From assembly GCF_001653235.2 (NCBI RefSeq), contig NC_035790.1:6820001-6884000 (forward strand): a DNA stretch of 64,000 nucleotides, written 5' to 3'. Position 1 is the first letter of the stretch. Each line of letters begins with the position of its first letter. Made by a program: the position numbers and the translations under genes. The notes beneath the pieces are model-generated. The model was not told where the DNA came from and made no database searches. It saw only the letters and a program-made list of their open reading frames with translations. Below are positions 10,439 to 23,348 of this stretch, piece by piece. This stretch comes from Pochonia chlamydosporia 170 (taxonomy: Eukaryota; Ascomycota; Sordariomycetes; Hypocreales; Clavicipitaceae).

Positions 10439-12163
10439 ATGGTGATTCTCGAGACTGCCGCCTCTAAGGCGGCTGGTTCTGGTGCTTATCGAAGCAGCAA
10501 AGGAAATGGATTCGCAAAGAATGTGTCTCTGATATTTGTATGTGTTCTTCCTAGCCGTGTGCCGTGGTACCTGGCGGCACGCGACCTCCATGCGACGAAC
10601 AATCAAGAGCCTCGGACTGATGATTTGTTTAGTTGACTTTTCAAAATTCGGCCCTGATACTGGTACGTTTCATGCTCGACATTTCCGAATCAATTCCAAG
10701 ACCGCGATGCTGTCGATTTTCTCCTGCCCAGATCCGAGTGACCTAACACAGATGCAGGTGATGCATTACTCTAGAGTCATGCCTCCGGAAGGTGACCACC
10801 GATATTTCACATCCACAGCCGTCTTCATCAACGAAGTTATCAAGTTGGCCATATCCCTGACGTTGGCCCTGTACGAGACGTCCAAGACCCTTGCTCCCAG
10901 CACGCCGGCTACCGTACTCTTCGAGCAGATCTACAATGGGGTATTCTCCAGTGATGGTTGGATGTTGGCTGTGCCTGCCGCTTTATACACGTTTCAGAAC
11001 CTGCTGCAGTATGTGGCTGTTGGGAACTTGGACCCTGTGCATTTCCAGGTGTTGTATCAAGTAAAGGTGCGGTTGCAACCTGGCCCGCTACTACATGAAC
11101 CATATGATATTGGATTGTACTGACAGATGGAACAGATCCTCACAACTGCTATTTTCAGCGTTTTTCTTCTGCGCCGCCAGCTTGGTTTCAAAGGTTGGAC
11201 GTCCTTGATCATTCTGACATGTGGTGTCTGCGTTGTCTCTTTACCGTCCTCCGAAAAGGCCACCAGCTCGCTCCTCCTGCACGGCGTGCCAGACCACTAT
11301 TTTCCTCGATCAAAGCACGAAATCGGCCAAACTGTGGCTGGCGCAGCTGTCCCTGAAGCAGCGCTGCACCTCAGCAAGCGATCTGCTACATACGAAGGCA
11401 TTGCGAAAGACCTGCCACCCGCTGATCCCATTATGAACTTTTCCGTTGGAGTCTCCGCGGCACTCATCTCAGCTGTTGTGTCCGGTCTGGCGGGTGTATA
11501 CTTCGAGAAGCTGCTCAAGGAGAGCTCCACAAATGCGAGCGTCTGGATGCGAAATGTCCAGTTGAGCTTCTACTCGCTCATCGCGGCCTTCCTGGGAGGT
11601 TGTGTGTACCAGGATGGGGCTGGTATTCAAGAACACGGCTTTTTTGAGGGGTACAATGCCGTCGTTTGGGCCGCCATCTTACTCCAGGCTGCAGGTGGTT
11701 TGCTCGCTAGTCTTGTGATTCGCGATGCCGACAACATCGTAAAGAACTTTGCCACCAGCATTAGCATTGTCATCAGCTTCGTTGTGAGCGTGTGGATATT
11801 TGATTTCGCCGTTACCATGACTGTAAGTTTTCAACATACTACCCACCCAGACCTCGCACCGAACACGACATCTAATCAGAGCAGTTTCTCCTGGGTACTT
11901 CCCTCGTCCTCCTCGCTACATACATCTACAGTGTCCCGGAGCGCAAACTCCACCGCCCACCTCCCATGCGCATAGTCAGCTTTGAGAAACCCGCCATTGA
12001 GCAAACCGTTACACCGTTACAAACTCCCCGCACAGCAGACTTTCGCCGTCTCAACGCCGACCCCTTTGACAGCAAGGGCCTTGGCAAAACGACCAGTCGG
12101 CCTGGTAGTCCTATGCTGCCGCGTGTGGCCAGTCGTACTCATGTTCATAAAGAAGAGTACTAG
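10439..12163 (+). CDS. Golgi UDP-sugar (UDP-galactose type) transporter
   Basis: Nucleotide-sugar transporter of the SLC35A/Gms1 type, which brings UDP-galactose or a related UDP-sugar into the Golgi in exchange for UMP. Five exons: 10439..10537, 10633..10662, 10758..11060, 11127..11822, 11885..12163 (468 aa). The joins rebuild family blocks: LTFQNSALIL-VMHYSRVMP, then ALYTFQNLLQYVAVGNLDPVHFQVLYQ joined to ILTTAIFSVFLLRRQL, then SGLAGVYFEKLLK and FLLGTSLVLLATYIYS. Multiple hydrophobic segments fit about ten membrane spans; the tail after residue 405 is hydrophilic and Pro/Arg rich. Exon 2 is only 30 nt and both its flanking introns are 95 nt. Most donors and acceptors are canonical. Substrate choice (UDP-Gal versus UDP-GlcNAc) cannot be decided here. 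Confidence 0.92.
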
Positions 12164-12667
12164 ATTAGAGATGCGGGCTATCAGCGCCGTTTTGGTTGCG
12201 GCTATTTGGTTTTGGTTGACAAGTAAAATAAGTGGCGTCTGGAAAAGCATTGTTTTTTGGTTTCGGTGGGTTTGCGCATAAGGATATACGAGTTACGTGG
12301 GTGATCGGCCGGACTTGGATGATTTCTAGACGGATCTAGAAGCTTAGATACCATAGAGCGAATACTCGTCGAACAAGGACGAGTGAATATACCAAGTTTT
12401 ACATACGATTGCCACCTCTCTTAGCCTGTTTCTGCTTCCGTAGCATGAGCTCCATTTCTAGCTCTACACCAGATTGATTCGCTGGGTTGTAGACAAGGCC
12501 ACTTTGTCAATTCTAGATTAGAGCATTCCCCAATCTTGATTACTACATTGTTGCTCCTACAATTACTTGGTAATATGCCAGATATTTGGACTCACTACAC
12601 CGACACTGCTTCCACAGAAGTGACTGCGGCCATCTTACGACAGCTTTCAGCCTCGATACCAGAACGT
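12164..12667. other. 3' intergenic region between convergent genes
   Basis: The transporter (plus) and the pyrophosphorylase homologue (minus) converge here. No gene is visible, only presumed 3' untranslated sequence. Confidence 0.5.
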
Positions 12668-14261
12668 TTACATGATGACTTCATTCGCAACATCCTAATA
12701 CAACAGAGTTAGAATAGTCATTTGAACGACAGGACCAGGAAAGACACTTACCCTCTTCAACTCCTTGTACGGAAGACAAATGCAGTTCTGTATCCGGACT
12801 TCATCGCCAACGCCACAATCCTTACCCAATATGGTAATACTCTGCACTTTGACGCCGTTCTTGATAATGCTCGTTGAGTGGCTGTCTGCAGGCGCTGGTG
12901 TGCCTTCAACTCGTGCCCAGGCACCTACTCTGCTTCCCCAGCCGATAATCGAGTATAGGATGCAGGCGTCGTGCTTGACTTCAGAGTCTTCCAACACGAC
13001 ACTCTCCTTGATACGAGCTCCAGCACCGACAACCACGCGGGGCCCAATGCTCACGTTTGGACCGAGCTTGGCTGTAGGGTGGACTTGTGCAGAGGGGTGA
13101 ATGAAGACGGGTGGTACGATGTTGGCGCTAGGTTGGGCGAGTTCGTCGCTGCCAGATTGCCACGCTTGTTGGAGGTATAGCGCGTTGGCAGGGACCGCAG
13201 AGCCTGCCGTCTTGATTTGGCGCCAGAAGTCCTGGGTTTCATACACGAAGAACTGCTTGCTGTCGGCCATGTCACTGAGGATATCTTGCTCCAGGCGAAT
13301 CACTTCATTTTTACGGCTGGATTCGTCGTCGTCGTCGTCGGCACCAGGGGGGAACTGGTATGATTCGAGGTTATCGGAGGATGGGTATGACACGAGGCGG
13401 GCTGGGCGGTCGAGGCGACGCTTAATCGCTGACTTGATGGATGGGAAAATTGCCTCGGTGGAGAAGAGATACACGCCGCAGTTGATCAAATTGCTGATAT
13501 GTGACTCTGGCTTCTCGACGTAGTGTAGCACACGGCGGGTGTGGGAGTCGGATACAATGCAACCAAAGTTTGTGGCGGCATCGTCGCTCACGCGTGTCCC
13601 CAGAATGACGGCCTCGGCGTCCTTTTCGCCGTAGAGCTTGAGCATTTCGGTGAGGGGGAATGAGCAGCACACGTCGGCGTTGAGGACGAATAGTCGCTCT
13701 GGTCTGCCCTTGAGGATGGCATCGCGGAAATGGTATAAGCCGCCGGCTGTGCCGAGCGCCTGGTACTCGCGTAGGTAGCGGATCGCGATGGAGGGGAATT
13801 CCTTGGCGGAGTCTTTGATGAAGTCGCGGAAGACGGATTCGTCGTAGTAGCCGATTATGTAGACTTCTTGGATTTGGTTGTTGGGAACGCGGGCTATGGA
13901 GGAGAGGCAGTGCCAGATGATGGGGTGGCCGGCGACTTCGAAGAGCGGTTTGGGGAGGTCGAGAGATAGGGGCCGGAAACGAGTTCCTCGAGACGGACCT
14001 CCGACCTTGGGTATTGAATGTTAGTGTGAGAGCTATACTGATATTGGATGTGGTATATCTGGCCTATCGTCTGGTGTAGGTTGTATGTATGTTGACTTGG
14101 GAGATGGGGTTTTCCTTGCACGACAATAACCATTGCCGGATCAAGCTGCTATCTTTTGGGCGAGTACAAAACAGAAACGTATTTCCTTGACTTACCAGAA
14201 TAACGGCCTTGGTCGTGCCCTGATCCTTGGATCGATGCGTCAAAGGAACTTGGAGTGACAT
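12668..14261 (-). CDS. GMPPA-type mannose-1-phosphate guanylyltransferase homologue
   Basis: Related to GDP-mannose pyrophosphorylase, which makes GDP-mannose in the cytosol. The N-terminal nucleotidyltransferase motif reads GGPSRGTRFRPLSLD rather than the GGxGTRLRPLT of the catalytic form; this extended loop is typical of the GMPPA (alpha, regulatory) branch. The rest fits: DLPKPLFEVAGHPIIWH, LFVLNADVCCSFPL, NCGVYLFS, and left-handed helix hexapeptide repeats (IHPSAQVHPTAKLGPNVSIG) around residues 320-400. Exons on the minus strand: 14196..14261, 12752..14005, 12668..12694. The last exon encodes only DVANEVIM, the usual family ending, and is reached through a 57-nt intron (GTAAGT to TTAG). 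Intron 1 is 190 nt. Product 448 aa. Whether it is catalytic or regulatory is inferred from the motif alone. Confidence 0.92.
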
Positions 14262-15919
14262 GGCGGTGACGTTGATGTTGGGAGGTGGGGTGGTAGGAAT
14301 CGCAGGACGGACGCAGAAGGTTCGATTGGAGAATATGAAGACAAGAATGAAGAGTGTACTACTGCCAAGGCAATAAAATCTCCAGCATGCCTTCTAAAGA
14401 TATAGACCCCGACTCTGTTGTCCTATGCACGCTCAACAGAACGAGGTGGTGTGCAAGGATTGATTGGTGTAAGTATGGAGGACCTTCAAGTGTCGAGTTG
14501 GCGTGGAGGAGGTCAATGGAAGCTTGAGTGGGTAAGTTGATGAATGGCGGGGCAAATGGCGATGTGGAGGCTGTCAATTGCTACCTCGACCCTGACAAGT
14601 GATCCCGTGGCCACAACTTTTGGTTGCACTGAGAGGATTCTGGGCTGAGTTGAGCATTCTACAGAGTAACGCGGGCGACGAGCTGAGCTTGAGGAAAGAT
14701 GTGCAATTTAAAGAAGTCACCGGGGCTTCTTGAGAGCGGCGGATTGACTGACAGCTCAAGTGAGTGGAATGGCAAATGCTCCTGCCATGTGTTTGTACCT
14801 GGGAATAATCACCAAATATATTCCATTCGCAATAGTTTTCCGGAAAGTTAGGCACTGATCTGTTCCGTTAGCGTTACCCTATTTGATGAGTGGTACGGCC
14901 CGTGGCGCCACAATTGTGGTTGAGAATGGGACGAAGATGGAGATGGATGTTTATGCGTGGTGAATTTAGTTGAGGAAGCAAGCCTCACATTTCTTGTAAA
15001 GAAATGACAGAGAATCAATCCGAGGTTCGGGAGCAAATACCGCTTCTCATGGCTCCAAGTTACCTAGCCTACACGTATTACCACGCAACCCCAGTCTTCA
15101 AGAAGTTGACATTTGAGCTCGCTTTGGAAAGTGCCCATCTGCCACGGAATGCCACAGGCCATGGGCAGCATAATCTCAGCACTCTCGTTTCACATGGATG
15201 CGAGAAGGAGTTGCTTCGTTTGCCATGCTTTTTTGGCAACTGAAGCATTTAAATGGACCCCTGCCAAGAGCCAGGAGAAGAGTTGACACCACTGACCTCC
15301 ATTGACCAACCCCAGCCCCCTGCTTTTTACCATGCACTGGCTGAACTCCAGCTACCATTAATTCCTGCTAGCAGTACAATTAAACAGATGTAAGAAACGC
15401 AGTGTTGAATAGAGATATAGGAGAGTTTTATGTATTAAACGCCTAATAGCACAATTTTCCAATCAAACTGGTCAGTATATTTTCATTTTCTACTGGTGCT
15501 GATGCTCTATGCTCATCTCTCCTCCGTATGCACTATCACTTCTTATCTTGGGCTGGAGTCTGCGCAGAGCTCACCTGCGCAGCACAGGCACTGTTCACTG
15601 TTTGCCTGACCTAGCAGACCAGACTCGACTCATTTTCCCCTTGGCCTCACTTTCAACTCAGTTTGCCTGAATTGCTTTCTATTGCGCTGCACTTTTGGTT
15701 TTTCAGTTTCTCGGCCTTTTCTATTTCGCAAGATACCCGACCACCTAGTTCAATCTTTCACCTGTAAACCATCCTATTCTCCCCAGCTTGGGAGATTCAC
15801 CCCTGCTCATCGTTTTGAGAATTCTCTTACAACAACCAAAGCACACTGGTGTGTTGTTTCAGCCAAAGAATCTCTGGTGATGGTATTCACATATACCGCA
15901 TCTCATCGTTTTACAAGCC
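14262..15919. other. divergent promoter region
   Basis: 1.66 kb between the divergently transcribed GMPPA-type and dynamin-like genes. No gene is supported. The right third (from about 15600) is CT-rich, leader-like sequence for the dynamin gene. Confidence 0.5.
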
Positions 15920-18900
15920 ATGGCCACTGCAACTGTGCGACGACATCGTCGAGGGAATGGTAGTCGGCCTATTAAGCGCGATCCAGATTCCTCACTGACG
16001 GAGCCTTTTGAGCAAGAGGGACATGATGAACAAGATGCACCTTCGACTTTCAACTACGATGTGATATCGACACTGAATAACACTAGTCGCATCTCACGCC
16101 AGGAGAGATCCGATGCCCGTAAGTCTCATTCTCATTTCTTTATTATCAATTTTTTTCAGACAGATTTGACGCTGTCCCAACTCCGCTATTCATTGTTAAC
16201 TCGTACAAAGCACCGCCTAGTGAGCGTAGCGCGGAGACTGGCCCTTTATTTCGAGAAGTTAGAAGTCGTCCCGTTGTAAATGACGTCCCCGTTGGAAGTC
16301 CCATCAGCAATCACGATGACAGCTTTTTCCATACATCGTTCCAAGACATCGGCAAGAAGCTCAAGGCTTGCAATGACACACTGGGCGAGCTGCAACAGCT
16401 AGGAGTGTCTCATGACGTGCAATTGCCGGAACTGGTCCTTGTTGGCGACCAATCTGCCGGCAAATCAAGCCTTATGTCTGGGCTGGCAAATCTAGATCTC
16501 CCTCGAAGTGAAGGGACTTGCACACGATGTCCACTGCATATCCGCGTTTCGCGAAACAGCGACTGGTCTTGCCGTGTTTGGCTCCGGAAAGAGTATTCCT
16601 TTGAGCCACCTGCTGACCGACCTATTGCCGAATCCGATGTGACAGATGCAGACCCCTTCTATCCTTGGAGAAAGCAAGCTGTCACAGCGGTACACGAGTT
16701 CAAAACTATGCAGGATAAGAGCCAAATCGAAGATGTTTTACGATGGGCCCAAATTGCTATTCTGAACGACGATAAGCCTCACGGCTTATTTATTCCAGGC
16801 TCTGGAGGAATTGCGATCAACACGCCGATTGAAGAAGCGGCCGCGGGGACTGTTGCCAAATTCTCCCCGAACGTCGTGGCTTTAGAGATCAAAGGGCCTG
16901 ATCTACCTGATTTGTCCTTTTACGACATGCCGGGTATTTTTCAGAACCCAGCAGATGCCAAAGACGACTACTTGGTTAATGTGGTGCGCAATTTGTCTAG
17001 GGCGTATATTCAGCACCCGTCCGCCATTATCATTTGCTCCATGCCAATGAATAGCGATGCTGAAAACTCATCTACTTTTGGCCTTACTCGGCGCCTTGGG
17101 GCAACGTTGCGTACCATTGGTGTACTCACCAAGGCAGATTTGCTTCCAGAGGCTGGAAACCACGACCAGTGGCTCTCTATCATGAAGGGCCGTACGCACC
17201 ACACAGGTCTGGGTTACTTTATCACCTCCCGCCCTCAAGGCAAAGACCTTGATGATCTAAAAAAGTGGGAGGAACTCATTTTTGAATCCCGCTCAATTGG
17301 GAATTGGCCCTCAGGCTTTCACGAATTCTCTGATCGATGTGGTGTTGAGAAGCTGAAGTCGTTTCTCTCTGAGCGACTGGGTGAAGAATTTGTCAAAAGG
17401 TAAGCCCGCAACAAGCGTGTTAAAGGGGGCCGCAGAAGCATTCTCGCTTTTTATTCCAGACGAGAGTAGTGCTAATTCGAGACAGCCTCCCAAACATCAA
17501 GCACAAAGTCAAAAGCCATTTAGACAAGATCAAGAAAGCGCTGGCGACTCTGCCCGAGCTGCCAGAGAATGTAGAGCTCGAGATTCAGACTGGGCTCATG
17601 ACATTTGCAGACTCAGCACGGTTCAAGTTGGACGATTTTATGAGACACTTCAACACTTTGCCACGCAACTTCCGCAATTGCCTCCTTGACACCAAGCCCA
17701 AGTTTACACTGAAGGACCAATCTGACTTTCCCGTCTACGAAATTTCAGACGATGAATTGGACACAGCGTCTATTGCTACAGCGACAGCGACTACTACTCC
17801 AACAACAAAGAGGCGCACCGCCCCTGCAAACATAACCCCATCCAAACGTCCTCGACTGGACAACCATTTGAATGGAGCCTCATCTAACGGCCATATAAAG
17901 CCTGAGGAGCAGAACGGGCTTGCTCTTCGTGAGAGCAGTGCTATTCCTTCGCGGCTCCCTCCTCCACAAGCCAAAAAGGTTCTGTTTCCCGAACCTTTTG
18001 CAGAGTTTACCACTATCGGTCGCGGCTTCCGAACTCTTCGACAAGTACGAGAAGAAATTGAAGCAAAGATAAGGTCTGGGATGCCTGACCGTACTTCGGA
18101 CGAAGTATACATCGATTTAGTAATCGAGTCAGTCCGGCCATGGAAAAAGCCCATGGATGCGTTCATCAAACAAGCCATGCGTGATCTCCAGACTGACTTA
18201 GAATCTACCCTCAATAAGGCCTTGGAAGGTCTCAAAAAGAGGTTTATCTACCAAGAAGCGAAAAGGCACTTGCGAAAGTTCCTTGAGGAACATCGCAGAC
18301 AAACGGAGCATGACCTTGTTCTGCTCTACAACGACGAAACTCAACGTCTGCTTACTTTTAACGAGACTGCATTTAAGCAGTACAGGGATGAAGAACATAT
18401 GGAGCTCACCCGGTTTCGACATTACATGCGGCTTAAGGCAGTCGGCCCTGATCCTGGTAAATATGTCCCCGGTGACCAACTTACCGAAGACAAACGAGTG
18501 CAAGATACCAAAAAACGAGATGCCGAGATGCTCAGACTTGGCCCGGATCAGTTCGCGCGGGAGATCGAGGTAGTGGCGTACGTTAGGGGGTATTACCGTC
18601 TCGCGGCCCTGCGCTTCGCCGATACCGTATCTCAGCGCATTATCTGTCGCATGATTCCCGCTATCCGGCGTGAACTGCCTTATTATTTGTCAGAAAAGCT
18701 CGGCATTCGTGGTCCTTGTGCAGCTAGTGTTTATGAGAGACTTATGGAAGAAGACGAGGCCACTGCAGCCAAAAGAGAGACGCTTAAAGTGGAAAAAGAG
18801 AAGTTTGAAAAAGCGTTGGCTAGCATCGAGCAGCTAGAAACTGGTGCCGCCACCGCGGCAAGCATGTCTAGCATGGCAAGCGTCAGCATGACCCAGTCGT

Positions 18901-18962
18901 CGACGCAGAGAATTGAGAGCGTGATGGATTTAGATGGTGGTGTTGAAGAGGACGAAGTGTAG
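15920..18962 (+). CDS. dynamin/Mx-like large GTPase
   Basis: Fungal member of the dynamin superfamily, acting by GTP-driven assembly on membranes or nucleoprotein; its exact role is unknown. Exons 15920..16118, 16160..17399, 17486..18962 (971 aa). GTPase motifs: P-loop GDQSAGKSS near residue 160, switch DMPG near 321, and TKAD near 390. The stalk follows after EEFVK-SLPNIKHKV, rebuilt by the intron 17400..17485 (GTAAGC, branch GCTAAT, acceptor ACAG). Between about residues 570 and 650 there is a low-complexity insert with Thr/Ala repeats and a basic cluster (KRRTAPANITPSKRPRLD) that resembles a nuclear localisation signal. A GED-like helical region and acidic tail close the protein. Intron 1 is only 41 nt, at the low limit for fungi, but it is needed to keep the frame and joins cleanly (A-H-RFDAVPTPLF). 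Not a classical Vps1 or Dnm1. Confidence 0.9.
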
Positions 18963-21446
18963 CGACCCAACAATTGCGGCGGCGCAAAAGTGTAAGATTA
19001 TTGTGTGGAGTGGAAAATTTGCTGTGCTATTTGGAATGATTATCGAGTGTTGGGCTGGACGATGGCTGGACACCTTTGGCTGAAGATATTGCCACAGGAA
19101 GGATATTGGTTGTTTGGAATTTGGAGCAGGAGTAAGCTGAATGCATGTGAACAAAATTTGCGAATAAGCGCAGCAGGCGACATGTACAAAATAACGAGGC
19201 GCCAATAGGCAAAATGGAACTCGAGTATTAGTTCCGTAAAATTGGAATTCTACAATGTTTTACTCTGATTTAAAACATGACAGCCCAACACTGTGAATCC
19301 TTATTCTCTCCAAACAAAACATGTGTGGCTTGCCAATAGTCAATAAATCCTGCGGCTCAAAGCTCAGCTAAGCGAAGAGATTGGAACTGTCTGTCAGAAA
19401 CTTGTCAGAAACTTCCGAACCAAAAATGCTTCATTTCGGCCCGTACCACACTCTCTTGGCAACGAGTGCCTAGAGCACGCGTGGCGTGATGTACCACGGT
19501 CTCGATATTTCGGGAAATATGCATTCAGGCAAAATACAAGATCCGGGGCGGCTAGTTGCTGGGGTATGTGTGAGCGTGAGTGAGAGTGTGAGTCTCGGCA
19601 TGCGAGGGTTTGGGGCGTCAGTTGTGGATGGGCGCCAATCAGATGATGAGAGTGGCGGATGGAACGTCCAAATGAGGTAGGCGGTTTACGGTGATGAAGA
19701 TGTGGATGAGGAATAAAGATTTATGATGGATTAAGATGTTTGTGGGTTGGTGTGCTCCCGTAGTGCGCAGGAACTTGAAGGGTTGTTGGTGGAATAATCA
19801 TGGGGAATGTCGGTCTTGGCTTGAAGCTGAGATCGATTCGTGAATATCTTGAAGGGCTTCCTTTCTTGAATCGAGGTAACTCTAGGGTCTCAGGGCCGAG
19901 AACCAGTCATGTCGGCTCAGCTTCAAATCGATAAAATATCATCACATCTGGTGTCAGAAACGGACACTCTTCTCAGCTCCAACACCGCCGAGGTCATGCC
20001 GGACAAAAGGGATGATATGGCGCTCTGATCTTCCAGAGTTAGCCTCGAAGAAAGAGACGAATCACCTTTCTCTTTACGAACTGACCTAGTCATGGTATGG
20101 GGGCCAAAGTTGGAGAGGCAAAGAAAGTGGTGTGGCGTTGTCCCCGCAAAGTTTGCTCAAAGGGAATCATGGGTGAGGAATGTCGGGCCGCCACTCCGGG
20201 GAGGATGAGAGGCGCGAATTGTATGATGAGTTTCTAGCTGGTTTTCAGGAGAGTTGTGTATCGTGCCTTTTTGAGAACGTGTGCCATACTTTTCAGGTCC
20301 TAAGCATAAGTGTTCATATGCATGGTGTTGTTGGTGCTCGTGCTCTCGTCTGTGTTACACGACTAAATTCTACTTCCGGAGCCTGGACATGTTGCCCTGT
20401 TCACAAGTTGGCTACTGCAGTCTGTAAATGCTGTCTCCTAATGTAAACTGCCCATTCGTCCAACAAATAAGGTAGCTGGTTCGCATACAAGTCGCATCAC
20501 AATGTCTCACTCACACCAACCAGACATCACCAACAACTTTGCAAGGCAAGAAAGCATCGCCAACACAAGGCTTCACAAATGGGTGTTTTTACCCCAACTT
20601 TTTTTTTCTCCTCAGCTCATTCAAGCCCCTCTCATCCCCCATCCCCATGTCTTGAGTCTTTAGTGTACGGGGCAAGCTTCTAGTTTCAACCATCGGCGCC
20701 ACAAACGACAACGCACCCCTGACAGCCATGCCCTTTTTTTGCTCTTTTAACAATCGGGTTGTTTTCCCCGCGGCTAAATAGCCAATTTGTGTCATGGTAT
20801 TCCTATGCCGCCCTGGGGATGTGAAATCCTGTACTACCGTTCTTCATGGTTCGCAGTTGTACAAGACGGAGTGGCTTGCATGAGGCTAGACACATGTTCC
20901 AGTTGTGACCACGTTCAACCCACCAATCGATTAGGGTAGTTTTGCAAACCTGATATTATTATTGTGACACTCGTGAACATGTAGCTGGTTAGGTAGCTCT
21001 TCCCGTCTTTCCGATTCCAACGTGTGTTACACAGTTCAGGGTCTAGGCTCAAGTCTCTTTTGGACTGATCCTGGCCCTGGGCAATGCATGGGCGCCCATG
21101 TCCAACTTCACGTTGTTGTTTTTTCTACCCTCAACACCATATTCTGCTCCCTTTTTTTTTTCTGTCTAGGTATGGGACGTGGCTAGTGAGGCGTTTTGCA
21201 TTCATCCAAAGTGGTGTCAACCTCGTGAGCCGGGAGCCGAATCATACCCTGACATGGTCATCACGAACTTTCATATAAGTCCACGCTTTCTCCCCACAGA
21301 AACGGAACCCATCTCGACAAGCTTGGGGTTTCATCCATCCTCTTCTTCTTTCCTCTCTACTCAAGGAGCAACCTCACTGGTTCACTGGACTTGATACCAC
21401 TTCCTACTCTGTACCGTCCAGCTACGAACGTAGCTCCAAGGTCATC
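18963..21446. other. long promoter region of the sugar transporter
   Basis: 2.5 kb without a supportable gene. It includes T-rich runs (about 20598-20610, 21150-21162) and a CT-rich stretch before the transporter start at 21447. A long upstream region would suit a carbon-regulated transporter, but I identify no specific operator. Confidence 0.5.
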
Positions 21447-23348
21447 ATGGTTGGCCTCGCCGCCGCTGCTCCCAAGCAGCTCGTTCAGTCTCAGATCCAG
21501 GAGAACATCGACCATGCGCGTGCCGATGCGCCTCACTTCGAAAAGGTCACCTGGTACAGGGAGCCGCATCTGCGTAAGCTCTACACCCTGAGCATCTTCC
21601 TGCTCGTGGCGTCTGCTACAACCGGCTACGATGGCATGATGGTGAATACCTCGCAGCAGATGGATAAGTGGAAGGAGTACTTCCCCGAGTCCAAGGATGA
21701 CAACAAGTTGGGTATTTTGATCAACATGTTCAACATTGGTTCCATTATCGCCTACTTTATCTCGCCTTACATGGCGGATAACTTGGGGAGAAAGCCAACT
21801 ATTATGGTTGGGTGTGTCATCATGATTATTGGTTCTTGCATTTCGGCCTTTTGCAATGGATACGGAAGTAAGTGTTATGATCATGGCAGACGTGAAAATC
21901 TTGGTCTGGATGCTAATTCGCACCATCAGTGTACATTGGCGGTCGATTCATTCTCGGTTTCGGCAACTCCTTGGCCCAGATTTGCTCGCCTATGCTCTTG
22001 ACCGAAATCTGCCACCCGCAGCATCGTGGACCGTTGACCACCGTGTACAACTGTCTGTGGAACTTGGGGTCTCTGAGTAAGTTCTTCTTCTTCCTTTACC
22101 GGAATACTTGAGTAAGCTAATTTTCTACAGTCGTTTCCGTTGTCGGCTGGGGCACTGCTTCCATCACAAACGACTGGTCTTGGCGATCCATCACTTTCAT
22201 CCAAGCCGTTCCCTCCATCCTCCAACTGGTTGGTATTTGGTGGATCCCCGAGTCTCCTCGTTTCCTCGTAAACAAGGACAAGTCGGAGCAGGCCCTTGAG
22301 ATTCTCGCCAAGCATCACGGCGGTGGCGATGCCAACAACGCAACTGTTCAGTTCCAGTATCGTGAAATCAAGGAAACCATTCAGGCCGATCGCAACTCCA
22401 AGAAGGCCTCCAGCTACATGGACTTCTTGAGGACCAAGGGCAACCGTTGGAGATTGGCTATTATTATCTCCCTCGGTATTATTTCGCAGTACTCTGGCAA
22501 TGCTTTATTCTCTAACTACATCGACATCATCTACGAGGGTGCTGGTATCAAGGAGCAGAACAAGAAACTTGCTGTAAGAATATCAATGCCTGCTCTTTTG
22601 TCTCATCTCCCTTATTGAGAAATTGCATACTAATATGGCATAGCTGACCGCCGGCAAAACCATTCTCGATCTCATCATCTCCATCAGCGCCGCCTTCACC
22701 GTCGACAAAATCGGTCGTCGCCCACTCTTCCTCACAGCCATTACCGGTATGGTCGTCTCCTTCATCTGCTGGACTATCGTTGGTGCCGTCTACGAGAACT
22801 CGGGTGTCCCAACCCCCCCAACTGCCGACGCCCCCGCCGGCGGAACCAAATACACCAACGCATCCGCTGGTTATGCCCAGATCGTCTTTGTCTGGTTCTT
22901 CGGCATCTTCTACGACATTGGTTTCTCCGGCCTCCTTGTCGCCTACACGCTTGAGATTCTGCCCTTCCATCTCCGAGCCAAGGGTATGACCATCATGAAC
23001 ATTACCGTGCAGGCTGTTCTTGCTGTTGGAAAGTATGTCCACAACCTCAAACTGCTACGTATTTGGAGACCAAACGTTGCTAACTTTAACCGTAGCCAAA
23101 CCAACAAGCTTGCTTGGAACAACCTCCCCCACCACTGGAACTTTATGCTCTTCTACACCCTCTGGGACTTTTGTGAGCTCCTCTTCGTCTTCTTCTTCTA
23201 CGTGGAGACAAAGGGCCCGACTCTGGAAGAGATTGCTCGTATTTTCGATGGCGACAATGCGGTTGTGCATATTGACTTTGAGCAGCTGGAGAAGGAGACG
23301 CAAATTGCTGCTATGCATGAAGAAGAGGTCCGCGAGAAGGCAGCATGA
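21447..23348 (+). CDS. MFS sugar porter (hexose/lactose permease type)
   Basis: Plasma-membrane sugar/H+ symporter of the major facilitator superfamily, sugar porter family. Five exons: 21447..21867, 21930..22076, 22131..22573, 22644..23032, 23096..23348 (550 aa). All donors are GTAAGN or GTATGT and each join restores a conserved block: GYG-MYIGGRFILGFG, GSL-IVSVVGWG, KLA-LTAGKTILD, VG-NQTNKLAW. Family signatures are present: TTGYDGMMV in helix 1, DNLGRKPTIM between helices 2 and 3, PESPRFLV after helix 6, DKIGRRPLFL between helices 8 and 9, and VETKGPTLEEI after helix 12. Twelve hydrophobic segments fit. The pattern is closest to fungal lactose/hexose permease-like proteins; substrate is not predictable. 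Confidence 0.95.
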
